DNA from: CAIYRG01 sp964494505
Lineage (GTDB): Bacteria; Pseudomonadota; Alphaproteobacteria; Micropepsales; Micropepsaceae
Reading direction: 5' to 3'
DNA length: 64,000 nt
Assembly: GCA_964494505.1 (NCBI GenBank)
Contig: CAZBRO010000013.1
Coordinates: forward strand, 62,001 to 126,000
This document shows, in pieces, positions 57,301 through 64,000 of this stretch; position 1 is the stretch's first letter, and every line of letters begins with the position of its first letter. Below the pieces are notes generated by a model. The model made no database searches. It had not been told where the DNA came from and saw only the letters and a list, made by a program, of their open reading frames with translations. The translations under genes and the position numbers were made by a program.

Positions 57301-58928
57301 CTTCCGCGGCCGCCAATGTGCCCGATTTCGAAGTCGGCCCGACCGGCATGGGCGTCCATGGAACGGCGAAATATGGCGGATCGACCGTCGCCAACATCGC
57401 AGGATACCTAGGAGAGTCGCTCGCGCTCAGCGGGGAAGCCGCACAAACCGGCGCCGGCGCCTCCGGGATTCTGGGTGGCCATTATCGCCGCCAAGACGAA
57501 TGGGATTTCCAGAAGGACCTCGCAATCGGAGAACTGGCCCAGATCGACAAACAGCTTGCCGCCGCCGACATCCGGATTGCGGTCGCCAATCTCGACGTCT
57601 CGAATCAGCAGCTCCAGATCGACAACGCGGCGAAGATCGAGGACACGCTGCGCACCAAATACACCAACGCAGAACTCTATTCCTGGATGGTGACGCAAAT
57701 CTCCACGACCTATTACCAGGCCTACAAGCTCGCCTACGATCTCGCCAAGCGGGCGGAACGCTGTTACCGCTACGAACTTGGCGTGGCGTCGTCGAATTTC
57801 ATCCAGTTCGGCTATTGGGACAGCTTGCGCAAGGGCCTCAATGCCGGCGAGCAGCTTGCGCTCGATCTTAAGCGGATGGACGCGTCCTATCTGCAGACGA
57901 ACCGCAGGGAATATGAGATCACGCGTCAGGTATCTCTTGTACTTTACGATCCTCAGGCGTTCGTCAATCTGCGCCAGCAAGGCTGGTGCGAGGTGGATTT
58001 GCCCGAAGAGCTGTTCGATGCCGATTATCCGGGTCACTATTTCCGCCGCCTGAAGACGGTGAGCCTGACGGTGCCCTGCGTCGCGGGGCCCTATACGCCG
58101 ATCAATTGCAGGCTGACCTTGCTTTCGAGCCGCATCCGGACGAGCGCGCTGGCCGGGGCGAAATACCCCGAGCAGAACGCGCCCAACGATGCGCGGTTTT
58201 CGCACGATTATGCCGCGATCCAGAGCGTAGCAACCAGTCATGGCCAGAACGATTCGGGACTGTTCGAGGTCAATTTCCGCGACGAACGCTACCTTCCGTT
58301 CGAGGGTGCGGGCGCCGTCTCCCACTGGCGGATCGATCTTCCGCGCGACTGCAACGCGTTCGATTTCGACACGCTGTCAGACGTGGTGATGAGGGTCTCC
58401 TATACCGCGCGCGACGGGGGAAAGCCGCTTGCCGATGCCGCACGCAAATCCTTGCGCGCGCGCTGGGCAACCACCGATCAGGAAGACGGTGTCGCGCCCA
58501 CCACGCCGCTCCGCCGGCTGTTCCGCGTGCGTTTCGAATTCAGCGATGCATGGATGCAATTCCGCAATGCGCTTTCGTCCGGAGATGCCGCGATGACGCT
58601 GACCATAGATCGCGACCGCTTCCCCTATCAGTTCCGCGGAGTGCCGGTGACGATGATGAACGTGCAGCTGCTCGCCATGCTCAGCAGCACGGTGCCGCAA
58701 AATTCCGTCACCGTGACGGTGGCTCCGCCACAGGGCCAGGCGCGCGACCTGGTTCTGGTGGCCGCTCCCGATCCCACCGTTCTGGTGTCGCCATTGTTCG
58801 ATCTTTCGCCCGGCATCGACCTGGGAAGCAACGTCAGTTGGGTCATATCGGCGAAGGCGGGATTCCCCATTGCAAATGTGCGGGACTTCGCGATCCTCCT
58901 GACCTATACGGTCAAATTGCCTACCTAA
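48321..58928 (+). CDS. Tc toxin subunit A (TcA), giant form
   Basis: A 3,535-residue protein, about 1,000 longer than Photorhabdus TcdA1. ATG 48321 follows GAGAGGGGAAA. Order: N-terminal beta domain (1-60) and a carboxypeptidase-regulatory-like beta-sandwich (VVRGTVFNADGS..., about 110-190); long helical region; VRP1-type motif CDCDDCQSIYGPAAYFVDLL (about 744); PA14-like beta domain (about 1443-1571); neuraminidase-like/ABC-toxin segment (about 1950-2100, TEWTPWQKIDVDI); helical pore-forming region with a glycine-rich hydrophobic hairpin (about 2900-3210; LIGGGMRLTGSLMSMAASAAA); C-terminal TcB-binding domain (about 3213-3535). No signal peptide. It should form the injection channel onto which the TcB-TcC cocoon docks. 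Confidence 0.92.
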   Translation: MAYSLVGTLIPIPASGANLRIEAWDAAGLCPDLIDVAASDARGRFEMILDPDYLAALLPEKVPQIAFRIFNSGKAVAQAKQIVWAVNTQTAQLQIPLAAAANPTTALVPAQAVVRGTVFNADGSSAPNRTVQAFDSNLAATGFAQVQLGQATTAADGSYEIHYVMPPNGKLKPDLIVRVEAIAPPSTNVPARPPAASSALISNAPTVAMVDLGLDDAVAALPSEYRALATLAQPVAGRAKLGLADLTDEQIVFVAGSTGIQPDRMTTMAQAAQLARDAGGGIDAEIFYGLLRSGHEGDLAALASVPVDVQRPRLELAIERNLISATYEPQIDTILTQLQNAVAARAMPATGASSVSTALANALASRDVQTAFVARWIGRTRSVQQFWNDVRTDAALGPSAGDLETTLRLDMLFGGFQPALAELKARRQAGSIKSLRDLARWRDGDWQAFLTATGTPASVPGDTQAAKVAAWAAKLQLSVRTAFPTEYLRGRAAVAPPPLPTKFVPILAAANPALDLTRPLPDAPNWGTIAVADQPAARAEWAQFQREARTFGAVPARALLASVVQASGVNPIRSAANQVLAASTADFELTTVDQYLTANPKALDGVDAGARPAVIGYLKGVQRIVRLAGKPEAVEQLLADGLDSAMRIARIPRAEFVDRYTTLFGGDATAHDVFSAAFRSAATAQLALTTVAQSMTDISPWAIRGGSTAKFSPPDFGAVLSLMKNAAGATDGAASWPTLFQGEAWCDCDDCQSIYGPAAYFVDLLHMLDPDGSDDAPVDHLFARRPDLPNLLLTCDNTNTALPYIDVVNEILELHIAANNGYVNPATGQPYATSTSYDSTGLSAAELRAVPQNLIGDVYDKALTEAVFPFTLPFRRALAVMRSYLDELGTSYYDVLDAFGPGTGSDGLSAAERLAAETLGLTIRQFKLIAGMPVPDDQPLALPAFYGYDAQDPNWQAKLAAVPELLLRTGIAYDDLYALIGDQTQSGTYFLNRDGAVALDPPVACQIDGTSLHAAADTWDRLHRFIRLWRATSWSIADLDRVLFAIGAQADHSVTLDRDALRRVALVESTLDALDQPLAAVLALWSDLDSWGTDSLYLSLFQNRNVARLDDAAAFRLAGDPTAKPATGAGELATATEPMSSHVATILAALRIAAADLEAIWDHALEVAAFGAAVTTRDQTLLNLHNLTVVYRYTVLAKGLSLRIADLVELLRLTGANPFTANDPAPTLAFIDQVTAVGASGCSVATLAYLYRCYAAPGQGPAPADSVVSDALAKIWTALRGVRQDTAIAEDPDGTLLASRLALVQPPEIVRAILDALDPSKGLSAAARKQALDDGLEPILGAGLADAETQVLGTPDPDPNDAIALAARKLANQTAVLVSVSAALRISFSQSAAVSVVAGTLGLTDSMARALLTDWIPGDGGTALDTLLDLAGGGLNRQLFDGAGYTNPEQGTEIADSVALQTTMGTAPRGAVWTGYLLPLGDGDHSFVLRTDGACSIAIGDAPEISFPAQLDGTRPLIVDNAPPPVTLTADRLVKIVVRYDSGSAPGTFALLWKLAGASTATPVAPEYMFPTLTALVEDGKGPGFAWKRAHKASLLILGLGLTEEEIAYAESGDQPFGAFHLRDLPMQAPAPDAIHAAMARWQELAAFIRVRASLPVSDTTLAGVLESRTPANTPDPLGWWTESLCAAAGWDPDAVQPLLTPVPDWTASGATVVAGLLAGVAGALPAGGPFELGRRLAALQRCLDLVKRIGVSGDAPAGTRPTLRLWAAAEPDSVAAGEAVQAVRARYTDDTQWYQVAQTRNDTLRQQQRDALVAHIMPRITIDGAPPKDVNALYEHFLIDVEMCACGQTSRVLQGISTVQLFIQRILLGLEKPISPSRIDPDKWEWNQEYRVWQANREIFLYPENWIDPELRVDKTPFFADLQSQLSQGPLDSDNVEEAFEDYLLKLDQVSRLKICALHWQREGKLTDADSEISNAAIIDTLHVVARTPGAHPVYFYRTLLGTASGNGGTEWTPWQKIDVDIQSDGDAGDVHILLVTYDRRLYLFWALFSEVPEPSQPGATEGDSPSPPLTHWEIRLAWSTCRNGVWSAKQVSSQSIVSNRFITEGESGAYKDAIHEYKHRLNQANSIYRKAAQKVTAAENDLWTELGNGSSGMRHALIQSIAAVVGSDVNDIYSVLSTLFFFLLNNVEDLEAWLNGQHTTFPSWIDGIYKQVAQWHQDDGNVPLIATPAAASLKKDYDRILDLRKTRDDLLDEYEKLKKALADFNGGMSALAVPGYTKRSDHTFWISTADGVDIDVARHDDKSSPRQIGTFSLSEDGRSLSAKSVGSGRYNLSRQTPRHSDPDINAFRVDVSGGKGLDLEGMPNLLGRVHDADFFDEHWWHHPATSDNPRPFFVAKGSDVEVALPFAAQTVDEPAVSPIFEQGGVAISGNYVLPGINPVQNAPPGGPQQQTRASDALQVSANEPMVEDAAEIIQDGKSFGLNMFAPNTLPTVTVQPLYCFEPAHHPFVRSLIKRLERDGVDGLLKTRAQNPSGSDHGEHGAYFDSTYDPSAAFVSYPYSPHDVDFRPQGPYAPYNWELFFHVPYLIAARLMQDARYDDARRWLHYIFDPTASSKEDAPTRFWKLQPFRDNTDTLNAAQLMTALATNAPPDVAASVKAEIDQWNRYPADPHRIARLRLSAYQKAIVFKYLDNLIAWADSLFTQNTIETINQATQLYVFASDLLGPRPEHVPQKSDIQPFTYSQVRGQLDQMSDMVAEVECMIYPAPQSKSMNPPQPVAHALLGIGHLGLIWPSAATPDVPTVPLAFCVPPNSKLLSYFDTIDDRLFKIRHCMNIEGVVQQLPLFQPPIDPALLVRAAAMGLDIGSILADLSAPLPFHRFSTMLGRALELCADLKSLGGQLLSALEKQDAEALALLRAANDSALLKAVLDIKKQQVKEAETNKDALQKSRDVAQAKYAYYASRAFMNVWEDLQIQGMLIGGGMRLTGSLMSMAASAAANVPDFEVGPTGMGVHGTAKYGGSTVANIAGYLGESLALSGEAAQTGAGASGILGGHYRRQDEWDFQKDLAIGELAQIDKQLAAADIRIAVANLDVSNQQLQIDNAAKIEDTLRTKYTNAELYSWMVTQISTTYYQAYKLAYDLAKRAERCYRYELGVASSNFIQFGYWDSLRKGLNAGEQLALDLKRMDASYLQTNRREYEITRQVSLVLYDPQAFVNLRQQGWCEVDLPEELFDADYPGHYFRRLKTVSLTVPCVAGPYTPINCRLTLLSSRIRTSALAGAKYPEQNAPNDARFSHDYAAIQSVATSHGQNDSGLFEVNFRDERYLPFEGAGAVSHWRIDLPRDCNAFDFDTLSDVVMRVSYTARDGGKPLADAARKSLRARWATTDQEDGVAPTTPLRRLFRVRFEFSDAWMQFRNALSSGDAAMTLTIDRDRFPYQFRGVPVTMMNVQLLAMLSSTVPQNSVTVTVAPPQGQARDLVLVAAPDPTVLVSPLFDLSPGIDLGSNVSWVISAKAGFPIANVRDFAILLTYTVKLPT

Positions 58929-58949
58929 CGCCCGGCCGGCCGGACGCCG

Positions 58950-59468
58950 TCACTTCTTGATGATGCGAGGGGGATAGAAGGGGAAGCGGGCAATGCCGTC
59001 GGACGGCTTCTCGGGCCGATATTTGTCGTGGCAACTCTGGCAGATATCCGACAGATGGTCCGCGGCCGCTCCCAATTTCATCGTGTCCTTGGCTTTGACG
59101 GCAGCTCGAATCTGCAAAGCCGTTTGCTGGACATCGCGGGTCCAAGCCTGCCAATCGGCGTTTGCCACCCATTCGCGGTCCTTTTTTCCCGTCCCCCCGG
59201 CTGCGATGAACGTCACGGACGCGATGAGATTGATGGCGTCCTGCTCCCCGAGCAGCCACTCCTGGTTGGTAGGTTTATCAACGCCCTCCAGAGCCCAAAT
59301 CCCATCGGACGGGATTTCGACATTCGCGCGCATCAACTCCAGGAGCGTGAGCGGCGGGCTGGTAAGCGAAGCCGATGCGCCATTCGCCGCTCCCGCCAAA
59401 AGAAGGATTCCCGAGAGCCCTATCGCAGGCAACGCCGCCGATAGCGCAAGTTTACGCCAGTTCGTCAT
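58950..59468 (-). CDS. Cytochrome c'-like exported heme protein
   Basis: A 172-residue protein with a signal peptide (LALSAALPAIGLSGILLLAGAANG) and a single C-terminal heme motif, CQSCH near residue 143, after a predominantly helical body. A C-terminal CxxCH at the end of a four-helix body is the cytochrome c' layout, though the protein is longer and has an inserted GIWALEGVDKPTNQEW segment. It is convergent with TcA (21-base gap) and divergent from the sigma factor. Role unknown; it is not an obvious toxin component. Confidence 0.75.
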   Translation of the reverse strand: MTNWRKLALSAALPAIGLSGILLLAGAANGASASLTSPPLTLLELMRANVEIPSDGIWALEGVDKPTNQEWLLGEQDAINLIASVTFIAAGGTGKKDREWVANADWQAWTRDVQQTALQIRAAVKAKDTMKLGAAADHLSDICQSCHDKYRPEKPSDGIARFPFYPPRIIKK

Positions 59469-59539
59469 GCAGACACCCTCCCTTAACCCGTAACCTAAAA
59501 TACGATGCTCAGGTGAAGAACCCTCATCGCAACCCGCGC

Positions 59540-59623
59540 GCGGCGACCTTTTGCAGTCGCCGCCCTTGGATCGATTTGTGCTTTAGCGGTCAGTCATCCT
59601 CGCGTCCTGCCGGCGAGGTGACT
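59540..59623. promoter_or_regulatory. Two strong hairpins in the sigma-factor leader
   Basis: Hairpin 1: GCGGCGAC 59540-59547 with GTCGCCGC 59556-59563, eight-base loop. Hairpin 2: CAGTCA-T-CCTCGC with GCGAGGTGACTG (59591-59623), twelve pairs with one bulge. Neither is followed by a T-run, so they are not simple terminators. They may structure the 5' leader of the sigma-factor mRNA. Confidence 0.35.
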
Positions 59624-59693
59624 GCTCCCAACGGAGGGAAGCCGGCTCCCCGGCGGCTCTTGCGCTCTTTCAGGTTTTGGGCATTCATGGGTC

Positions 59694-60296
59694 ATGCCCG
59701 GAGTTTCGCATGAGCGCGCGCTATGGTTGTCGCGGCACATATTGCCGCACGAACCTGCCTTGCGAGCGTGGCTCAAGCATAAGGGCGCCGCGGGCCTGGA
59801 TCCCGACGATATCGTTCAGGAAGCCTATGCCCGGCTCGCCGCGTTGGAGTCGGTTCAGTTCATCCGCCATCCGAAGAACTACCTCTTCCAGGCCGCGTAC
59901 TCCGTGATCGCCTCGCATCTGCGGCGTTCCAGGATCGTCTCCATCGACCAGGCTGCTGACGTCGAGAATCTCAGATTGGCGGTCGAAGCGCCCTCTCCTG
60001 AGCAGCAGCTTGCCGACCGGCAGGAACTGCGGATGATTGCCGAAGCCATTGCGTCTCTTCCCGTCGCGTATCGTCAGGTACTCGTGTTGCGCCGTGTCGA
60101 GGGCCTCTCTCAGCGCGAAGTCGCGGTACGGCTTGGGATCAGTGAGAATTCGGTGGAACACCATATGGGGCGCGCCATCCGGCTTTTGATGGATATTTTT
60201 GGCCGCGGCGGAAAACGGCGGTCCCAAGCGTCTATAGGCCCGGATAAAGATAATCTACGGTCGGATGAGCCAGCGGAAAGCAAGTCGATCAGTTGA
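59694..60296 (+). CDS. ECF RNA polymerase sigma factor, FecI-like
   Basis: A 200-residue sigma-70-family factor. Region 2 is in DPDDIVQEAYARLAALESVQFIRHPKNYLF (residues about 36-65) and region 4 in ASLPVAYRQVLVLRRVEGLSQREVAVRLGISENSVEHHM (about 122-160), with a Ser/Lys-rich tail. It overlaps the FecR gene by 32 bases, and a TonB receptor follows, the classical cell-surface-signalling set. It likely transcribes the receptor gene when the ligand is bound. Confidence 0.93.
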   Translation: MPGVSHERALWLSRHILPHEPALRAWLKHKGAAGLDPDDIVQEAYARLAALESVQFIRHPKNYLFQAAYSVIASHLRRSRIVSIDQAADVENLRLAVEAPSPEQQLADRQELRMIAEAIASLPVAYRQVLVLRRVEGLSQREVAVRLGISENSVEHHMGRAIRLLMDIFGRGGKRRSQASIGPDKDNLRSDEPAESKSIS

Positions 60297-61296
60297 CGAT
60301 GCGGCCGCGCAATGGGCCGCTCGTGTCGACCGCGGCGATCTCTCCGCCGAGGACGAGCATGCTCTCGAAGCGTGGCTTGCGAGGGATCCCCGGCATCTCG
60401 GAGCCTTTGCCAAGGCTCGTGCGGTCGCAGTTCATCTGGAACGCGCGCGCGCGCTTGGCGCACAATTTGAACCCGAACGGTTTGTCGCCAATTCGGCGCC
60501 CCCTCTGCGGCGCCGCGTGGTGCTCCTCGGCGGCATTGCAGTGGCGGCATCCATCGTGGGCGTTGCGGTCGGATTGAAATCCCGGCGGGCCGCCCCGGGT
60601 TCCTCATCTCCGCAAACGAACCGCGCAGCGGCGGACGAACCACCGAGCGATGCGCGCAGGTTCAGCACGCGGCTCGGCGAGACCCAAGTGATCCCGCTGG
60701 AGGATGGCTCGATCGTTACGCTCAATACCGCGTCCGCAATCACCGTGAGCTACACTCCGACACGGCGCTCCGTCGCGCTGGTTGCGGGCGAAGCCCTGTT
60801 CGATGTGTCACCGGACCGGGTCCGGCCTTTCATCGTTTCCGCGCGCGACACGGAAATCCGCGCGGTTGGCACGAGCTTCACCGTCCAGAGTCTGCCGGAG
60901 CGTCCCGTCAGCGTGCTGGTTCAGGAGGGCGTCGTGGAGGTTCGTCATCCCCAGATTCGGGGCTCGGCGCTGGTCCGCGTTGCGGCAAACAGCCGTATTA
61001 TCGCGGCTGGCGACGCACCGATGATCCCGAAACCGGTTCCGCCGCAGGAGGTTGACCGCGAACTCGTGTGGCGCGTAGGCCGCCTGGCGTTCGAGGGAGA
61101 GACGCTGGCAGAAGCGGCCGAGAAATTCGCCCGTTACAGTGAAACGCGAATTCTCATCGGGGACGCATCGCTCGCCGGAGAAAGGATCACCGGACTTTTC
61201 GTCTCCAACGATCCGGTCGGGTTCGCAAAAGCGGCGGCAATCAGCCTGAACGCGCGGGCGGAGGTCGGCGATGGAGTGGTACGGCTAACGCGTTAG
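60265..61296 (+). CDS. FecR-family anti-sigma regulator
   Basis: A 343-residue inner-membrane regulator. The cytoplasmic N-terminus has the FecR_N pattern (DAAAQWAARVDRGDLSAEDEHALEAWLARDPRHL) and one span (VVLLGGIAVAASIVGVAVGL, about 84-103). The periplasmic FecR domain has RFSTRLGETQVIPLEDGSIVTLNTAS and VSARDTEIRAVGTSFTVQ, with a C-terminal STN-like segment (FARYSETRILIGDASLAGERITG). It holds the upstream sigma factor in check and relays the signal from the receptor's STN domain. Confidence 0.94.
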   Translation: MSQRKASRSVDDAAAQWAARVDRGDLSAEDEHALEAWLARDPRHLGAFAKARAVAVHLERARALGAQFEPERFVANSAPPLRRRVVLLGGIAVAASIVGVAVGLKSRRAAPGSSSPQTNRAAADEPPSDARRFSTRLGETQVIPLEDGSIVTLNTASAITVSYTPTRRSVALVAGEALFDVSPDRVRPFIVSARDTEIRAVGTSFTVQSLPERPVSVLVQEGVVEVRHPQIRGSALVRVAANSRIIAAGDAPMIPKPVPPQEVDRELVWRVGRLAFEGETLAEAAEKFARYSETRILIGDASLAGERITGLFVSNDPVGFAKAAAISLNARAEVGDGVVRLTR

Positions 61297-61384
61297 TCGA
61301 AAAACCGTCGAGTGTCGGCGGATTTCTCCAAGCTGGGCGTCTAACCCTCAAGATAAGCGTCACAAGAGCGTCAAGGGGAGGAAG

Positions 61385-64000
61385 ATGGCATTTGCTCTAA
61401 ATAGGGCTGCTTTGATGGGCGGCGTTGCAGTTGCTGTCGTCGGTTGGGCGGCAGACGGGTCGGCGCAGCAGCGCAATTTCGACGTGCCGTCCAATGACGC
61501 GGTCAAGGCCATACCGGAGTTTGCACGCCAAGCCGGAATCCAGATACTCGCTCCGGCCGCCGGCTTGCAAGGTGTGCGCACGCCCGAGATCAGGGGCACG
61601 CTGGAGTTGCACGCCGCGCTGTCCAATCTCCTGGCCGGCACCCCCATTGTGATAGCCGCCGACGACGGTCAGACGATTGTCTTGTCCGCGGCTAAGGAGA
61701 ATGGGGCCCCCGCGCCGCTGAGGCTCGCTCAGGCAGAAGCGCCCGCGCCGGTTCCGCTGGCCGAGAGTCCTGCCCTGGAACAGGTTCTTGTCACGGGCTC
61801 CCTTATTCGGGGGGCCACCGCCGTCGGTGCTCCGGTGGCCAAATTGGACACCACGGATTTTCTGGAAACCGGCGCTCTCACCACGACGGACGTGCTGAAG
61901 AACATCCCCGCCGTCAGCCTCATTCCATCGGCGAGTCCCCAGGCGACGTTCTCCAATCTTGGCAAGGTGAACCCGATCAATATCCACGGGGTGGGTTCGC
62001 TTGAGACCCTCCTTCTCGTGGATGGCGTTCGCACCCCGCTGCAGGGCAAGAATCGCTACAACGACCCCTCCATCGTACCGTCTATTGCGGTGGATCATGT
62101 GGATGTCCTCGCGGACGGGGCCTCCGCGACCTATGGGTCGGACGCAGTGGCGGGGGTCGTCAATGTCATCCTGAAGCGAAATTTCGATGGCGCAATCTCG
62201 CAGGGACACGTCGCGTTCGGAGACGATTTTTTCCAGTGGCAAGCCTCGCAATTGTTCGGCCGTACCTGGAATGGCGGCGATGTCGCGGTGAGCATGGATT
62301 ATTACGACGAAGGCACGCTCCACGCCAAAGATCGCGCGTCCCTTTACACCTATAACCTCACCAATGTCGGTTATCTCGACCGCACGCCGGCCGGAGCGTC
62401 CTTTCCCGCAACACTGTCGACGGGCAATGCGAAATTCAACAACAATGTGGGCGGAGCGTGCTCGAACTGCTTCGCTGCACCTAGCGGACTTGGTCCTGCC
62501 TCGGTCGTCAGTTTCGCAACGCTCACGGCCGGTACCAACAACGAGCAAAATATCTATGCGCTCGCCGACATTCTGCCGCATGACAAGCGCGCCAGCACGA
62601 CCCTGACCTTCGATCAGGACATCACGCCGGATGTCCAGTTCTTCGCCGAAGGCTACTATTCCAATCGGCGCTCGCGGGAAAATTATTCCCCGAGTTTTCC
62701 TCCCGGCACGAACAATTCCGCGAACAACCTGACGCTCCCATCCAACTATCCCTATCTCACCGGTGCCCCGTCGGGCCTGAAGGCCAGCTACAATTTTTCT
62801 CCCACTCTTAACCCTTACATATCGGGTGCCGAGACCGCGGACCGCTACGCTGGCGGATTCAACGTCAAATTGCCGTTCGACTGGAACTCCAAGTTTCTCT
62901 ACGCCACGTCCGAAGACCGCATGACGGTGAATCAGGAGAACCAGGTCAACGTCAACAACGTCAACGTGTTGCTTGGAAATACGGTGGCGCCCGTCACCGT
63001 TCCGGGCTCGCCGACCGAGACGGTTTCGATCACGCGGCCTTCGACCCTGCCCATTTTGAACGTGCTCTGCGATCCCACGGCGTTTACCTGCCTCAATGCG
63101 GATCAGATCGCCTTCATTCAAGCCTACTCACACGAGATTTCGGACTACATACGGCACGAGGCCAACGTCACCCTGGACGGACCGCTTTTCTCGCTTCCCG
63201 GCGGAGAGGTTCGTCTTGCCGTGGGCGGCGATTACTACAAGGACACCTATTCGCAAACCAACGAATCCACCGCGACCGGGCCGTCGGCGCAAACGCCTGT
63301 TCCGGCTTCCACGGCTTTGGGGACGGCAGCATTTCTGTCGCGCGAAGTTTATGCGGTTTTCGGCGAACTCAACGTACCGTTGGTCGGAAGCGACAATGCT
63401 TTGCCGCTGGTCCAAAGGCTGGATGTGGAGATTTCCGGCCGATATGACCATTACAGTGATTTCGGCAACACCTCCAATCCGAGAGTCGGAGTCGATTGGG
63501 GTGTTATCGACGGCGTGACCTTGCGGGGAAGCTGGGGAACATCCTTCCGGGCGCCGACGCTGGTCGATACCTCGAATGTCGGCCGTACCATCTCCGGCGT
63601 GAATGCGCAGATCGCCGGCCAGACAAACGGCACCCCCAACTGCCCCGCGGGCGCCACCCAGCCTGTGCCGGGTTCCTCGGGGGCGGCGATCCTTGCGGCG
63701 ATTGGGGGCACCTGCGCCTTGAACCCGTTCTCGGGCGGGTTGAACGACAAAGGCGGCGGCGGCGGGCTTGCCGGCCTGTTGCGTCCGGCCGGTTCGACTC
63801 TCGGCCCGGAGACGGCAAAAACGTGGACGGCAGGCGCGAATTTCGCACCCCCGCAGATCCCTGGGCTCGATCTCGATGTCACGTATTACAATCTTTCGAT
63901 CGCGAAGGTTTTGGGCGCCGTCGCCAGCACCAACCGGCTCACCGATCCAAGCCTTGCCTTCTCCAATCTGGTTGTTGGCCAGCCTGGGTTTGCCAATGCC
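61385..64000 (+). CDS. TonB-dependent receptor with N-terminal signalling (STN) domain, 3' end outside window
   Basis: 872 codons are in the window and the frame is still open at 64000. ATG 61385 follows GGGGAGGAAG. After a signal peptide (about 1-27, ending GSAQ) comes the STN domain (FDVPSNDAVKAIPEFARQAG..., about 30-100), a Pro/Ala linker, the plug (about 135-280; LEQVLVTGSLIRG TonB-box region, INIHGVGSLETLLLVDGVR, VDVLADGASATYGSDAVAG) and the start of the beta-barrel. An inserted CSNC pair (near residue 359) may form a loop disulfide. With FecI and FecR upstream it is the sensing transporter of the cascade. The ligand is unknown; the plug resembles receptors of the oar-like/carbohydrate-type group rather than a clear siderophore receptor. 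Confidence 0.95.
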   Translation, partial: MAFALNRAALMGGVAVAVVGWAADGSAQQRNFDVPSNDAVKAIPEFARQAGIQILAPAAGLQGVRTPEIRGTLELHAALSNLLAGTPIVIAADDGQTIVLSAAKENGAPAPLRLAQAEAPAPVPLAESPALEQVLVTGSLIRGATAVGAPVAKLDTTDFLETGALTTTDVLKNIPAVSLIPSASPQATFSNLGKVNPINIHGVGSLETLLLVDGVRTPLQGKNRYNDPSIVPSIAVDHVDVLADGASATYGSDAVAGVVNVILKRNFDGAISQGHVAFGDDFFQWQASQLFGRTWNGGDVAVSMDYYDEGTLHAKDRASLYTYNLTNVGYLDRTPAGASFPATLSTGNAKFNNNVGGACSNCFAAPSGLGPASVVSFATLTAGTNNEQNIYALADILPHDKRASTTLTFDQDITPDVQFFAEGYYSNRRSRENYSPSFPPGTNNSANNLTLPSNYPYLTGAPSGLKASYNFSPTLNPYISGAETADRYAGGFNVKLPFDWNSKFLYATSEDRMTVNQENQVNVNNVNVLLGNTVAPVTVPGSPTETVSITRPSTLPILNVLCDPTAFTCLNADQIAFIQAYSHEISDYIRHEANVTLDGPLFSLPGGEVRLAVGGDYYKDTYSQTNESTATGPSAQTPVPASTALGTAAFLSREVYAVFGELNVPLVGSDNALPLVQRLDVEISGRYDHYSDFGNTSNPRVGVDWGVIDGVTLRGSWGTSFRAPTLVDTSNVGRTISGVNAQIAGQTNGTPNCPAGATQPVPGSSGAAILAAIGGTCALNPFSGGLNDKGGGGGLAGLLRPAGSTLGPETAKTWTAGANFAPPQIPGLDLDVTYYNLSIAKVLGAVASTNRLTDPSLAFSNLVVGQPGFANA

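Noticed and set aside
61397..63121. Minus-strand open frame (574 codons) near the window end
   Set aside because: It is antisense to the TonB receptor, whose STN, plug and barrel motifs and ribosome site are unmistakable on the plus strand.

Overview
The window is about 64 kb of GC-rich chromosome. I read it as alphaproteobacterial from four things: a divergent trxB/AsnC-type regulator pair, a full kdpFABCDE operon with the small genes often seen before it, FecI/FecR/TonB-receptor signalling, and inverted repeats built on a 'cttcgacaggctcag' core that are common in that class. Placement near Micropepsales/Rhizomicrobium or Caulobacter-like bacteria is a guess. I saw no tRNA, rRNA, CRISPR array, insertion sequence or prophage genes.

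1-12 kb is a metal and redox region. It holds the end of an MFS exporter, a DUF1326/DUF2182 pair with Met-rich and Cys-rich metal-type motifs, the periplasmic methionine sulfoxide reductase MsrP (no MsrQ beside it), thioredoxin reductase with a divergent Lrp/AsnC regulator, and a zeta-class GST/maleylacetoacetate isomerase. A one-direction cluster follows: imelysin, multicopper oxidase, di-heme oxidoreductase, second imelysin, DUF1513. A Fur-box-like palindrome lies in front of it, and the whole looks like a periplasmic iron-acquisition module. 12-19 kb has an RND efflux pair (adaptor plus permease), a divergent EntS-like MFS exporter, a 1-Cys peroxiredoxin and a small stress-type protein.

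19.5-28 kb has a two-subunit molybdenum hydroxylase (IorAB type) with a divergent c-type cytochrome, a YVTN beta-propeller, an MFS transporter translationally coupled to a glycosyltransferase-like/TPR protein, and a YkgJ cysteine-cluster protein. 27.7-36.6 kb is the Kdp potassium system on the minus strand. It includes kdpF and a 27-residue companion, and upstream of these two more small single-span membrane proteins accompanied by repeated T-rich boxes. A second RND permease without an adaptor follows (36.7-39.9 kb). A 24-bp sequence upstream of it also occurs upstream of the first RND operon.

40.5-58.9 kb is the most unusual part: a two-gene Tc (ABC) toxin locus. The first gene encodes a fused TcB-TcC cocoon (SpvB domain, FG-GAP-like repeats, TcdB middle domains, RHS repeats, RHS core end) that ends in an unrecognised, more A/T-rich toxin-like tip of about 337 residues. 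The second encodes a 3,535-residue TcA with extra beta domains. The order is BC then A, and no chitinase, lysis or immunity gene is adjacent. The last 5 kb carries a cytochrome c'-like protein and a FecI sigma, FecR anti-sigma and STN-containing TonB receptor cascade that runs off the end of the window.
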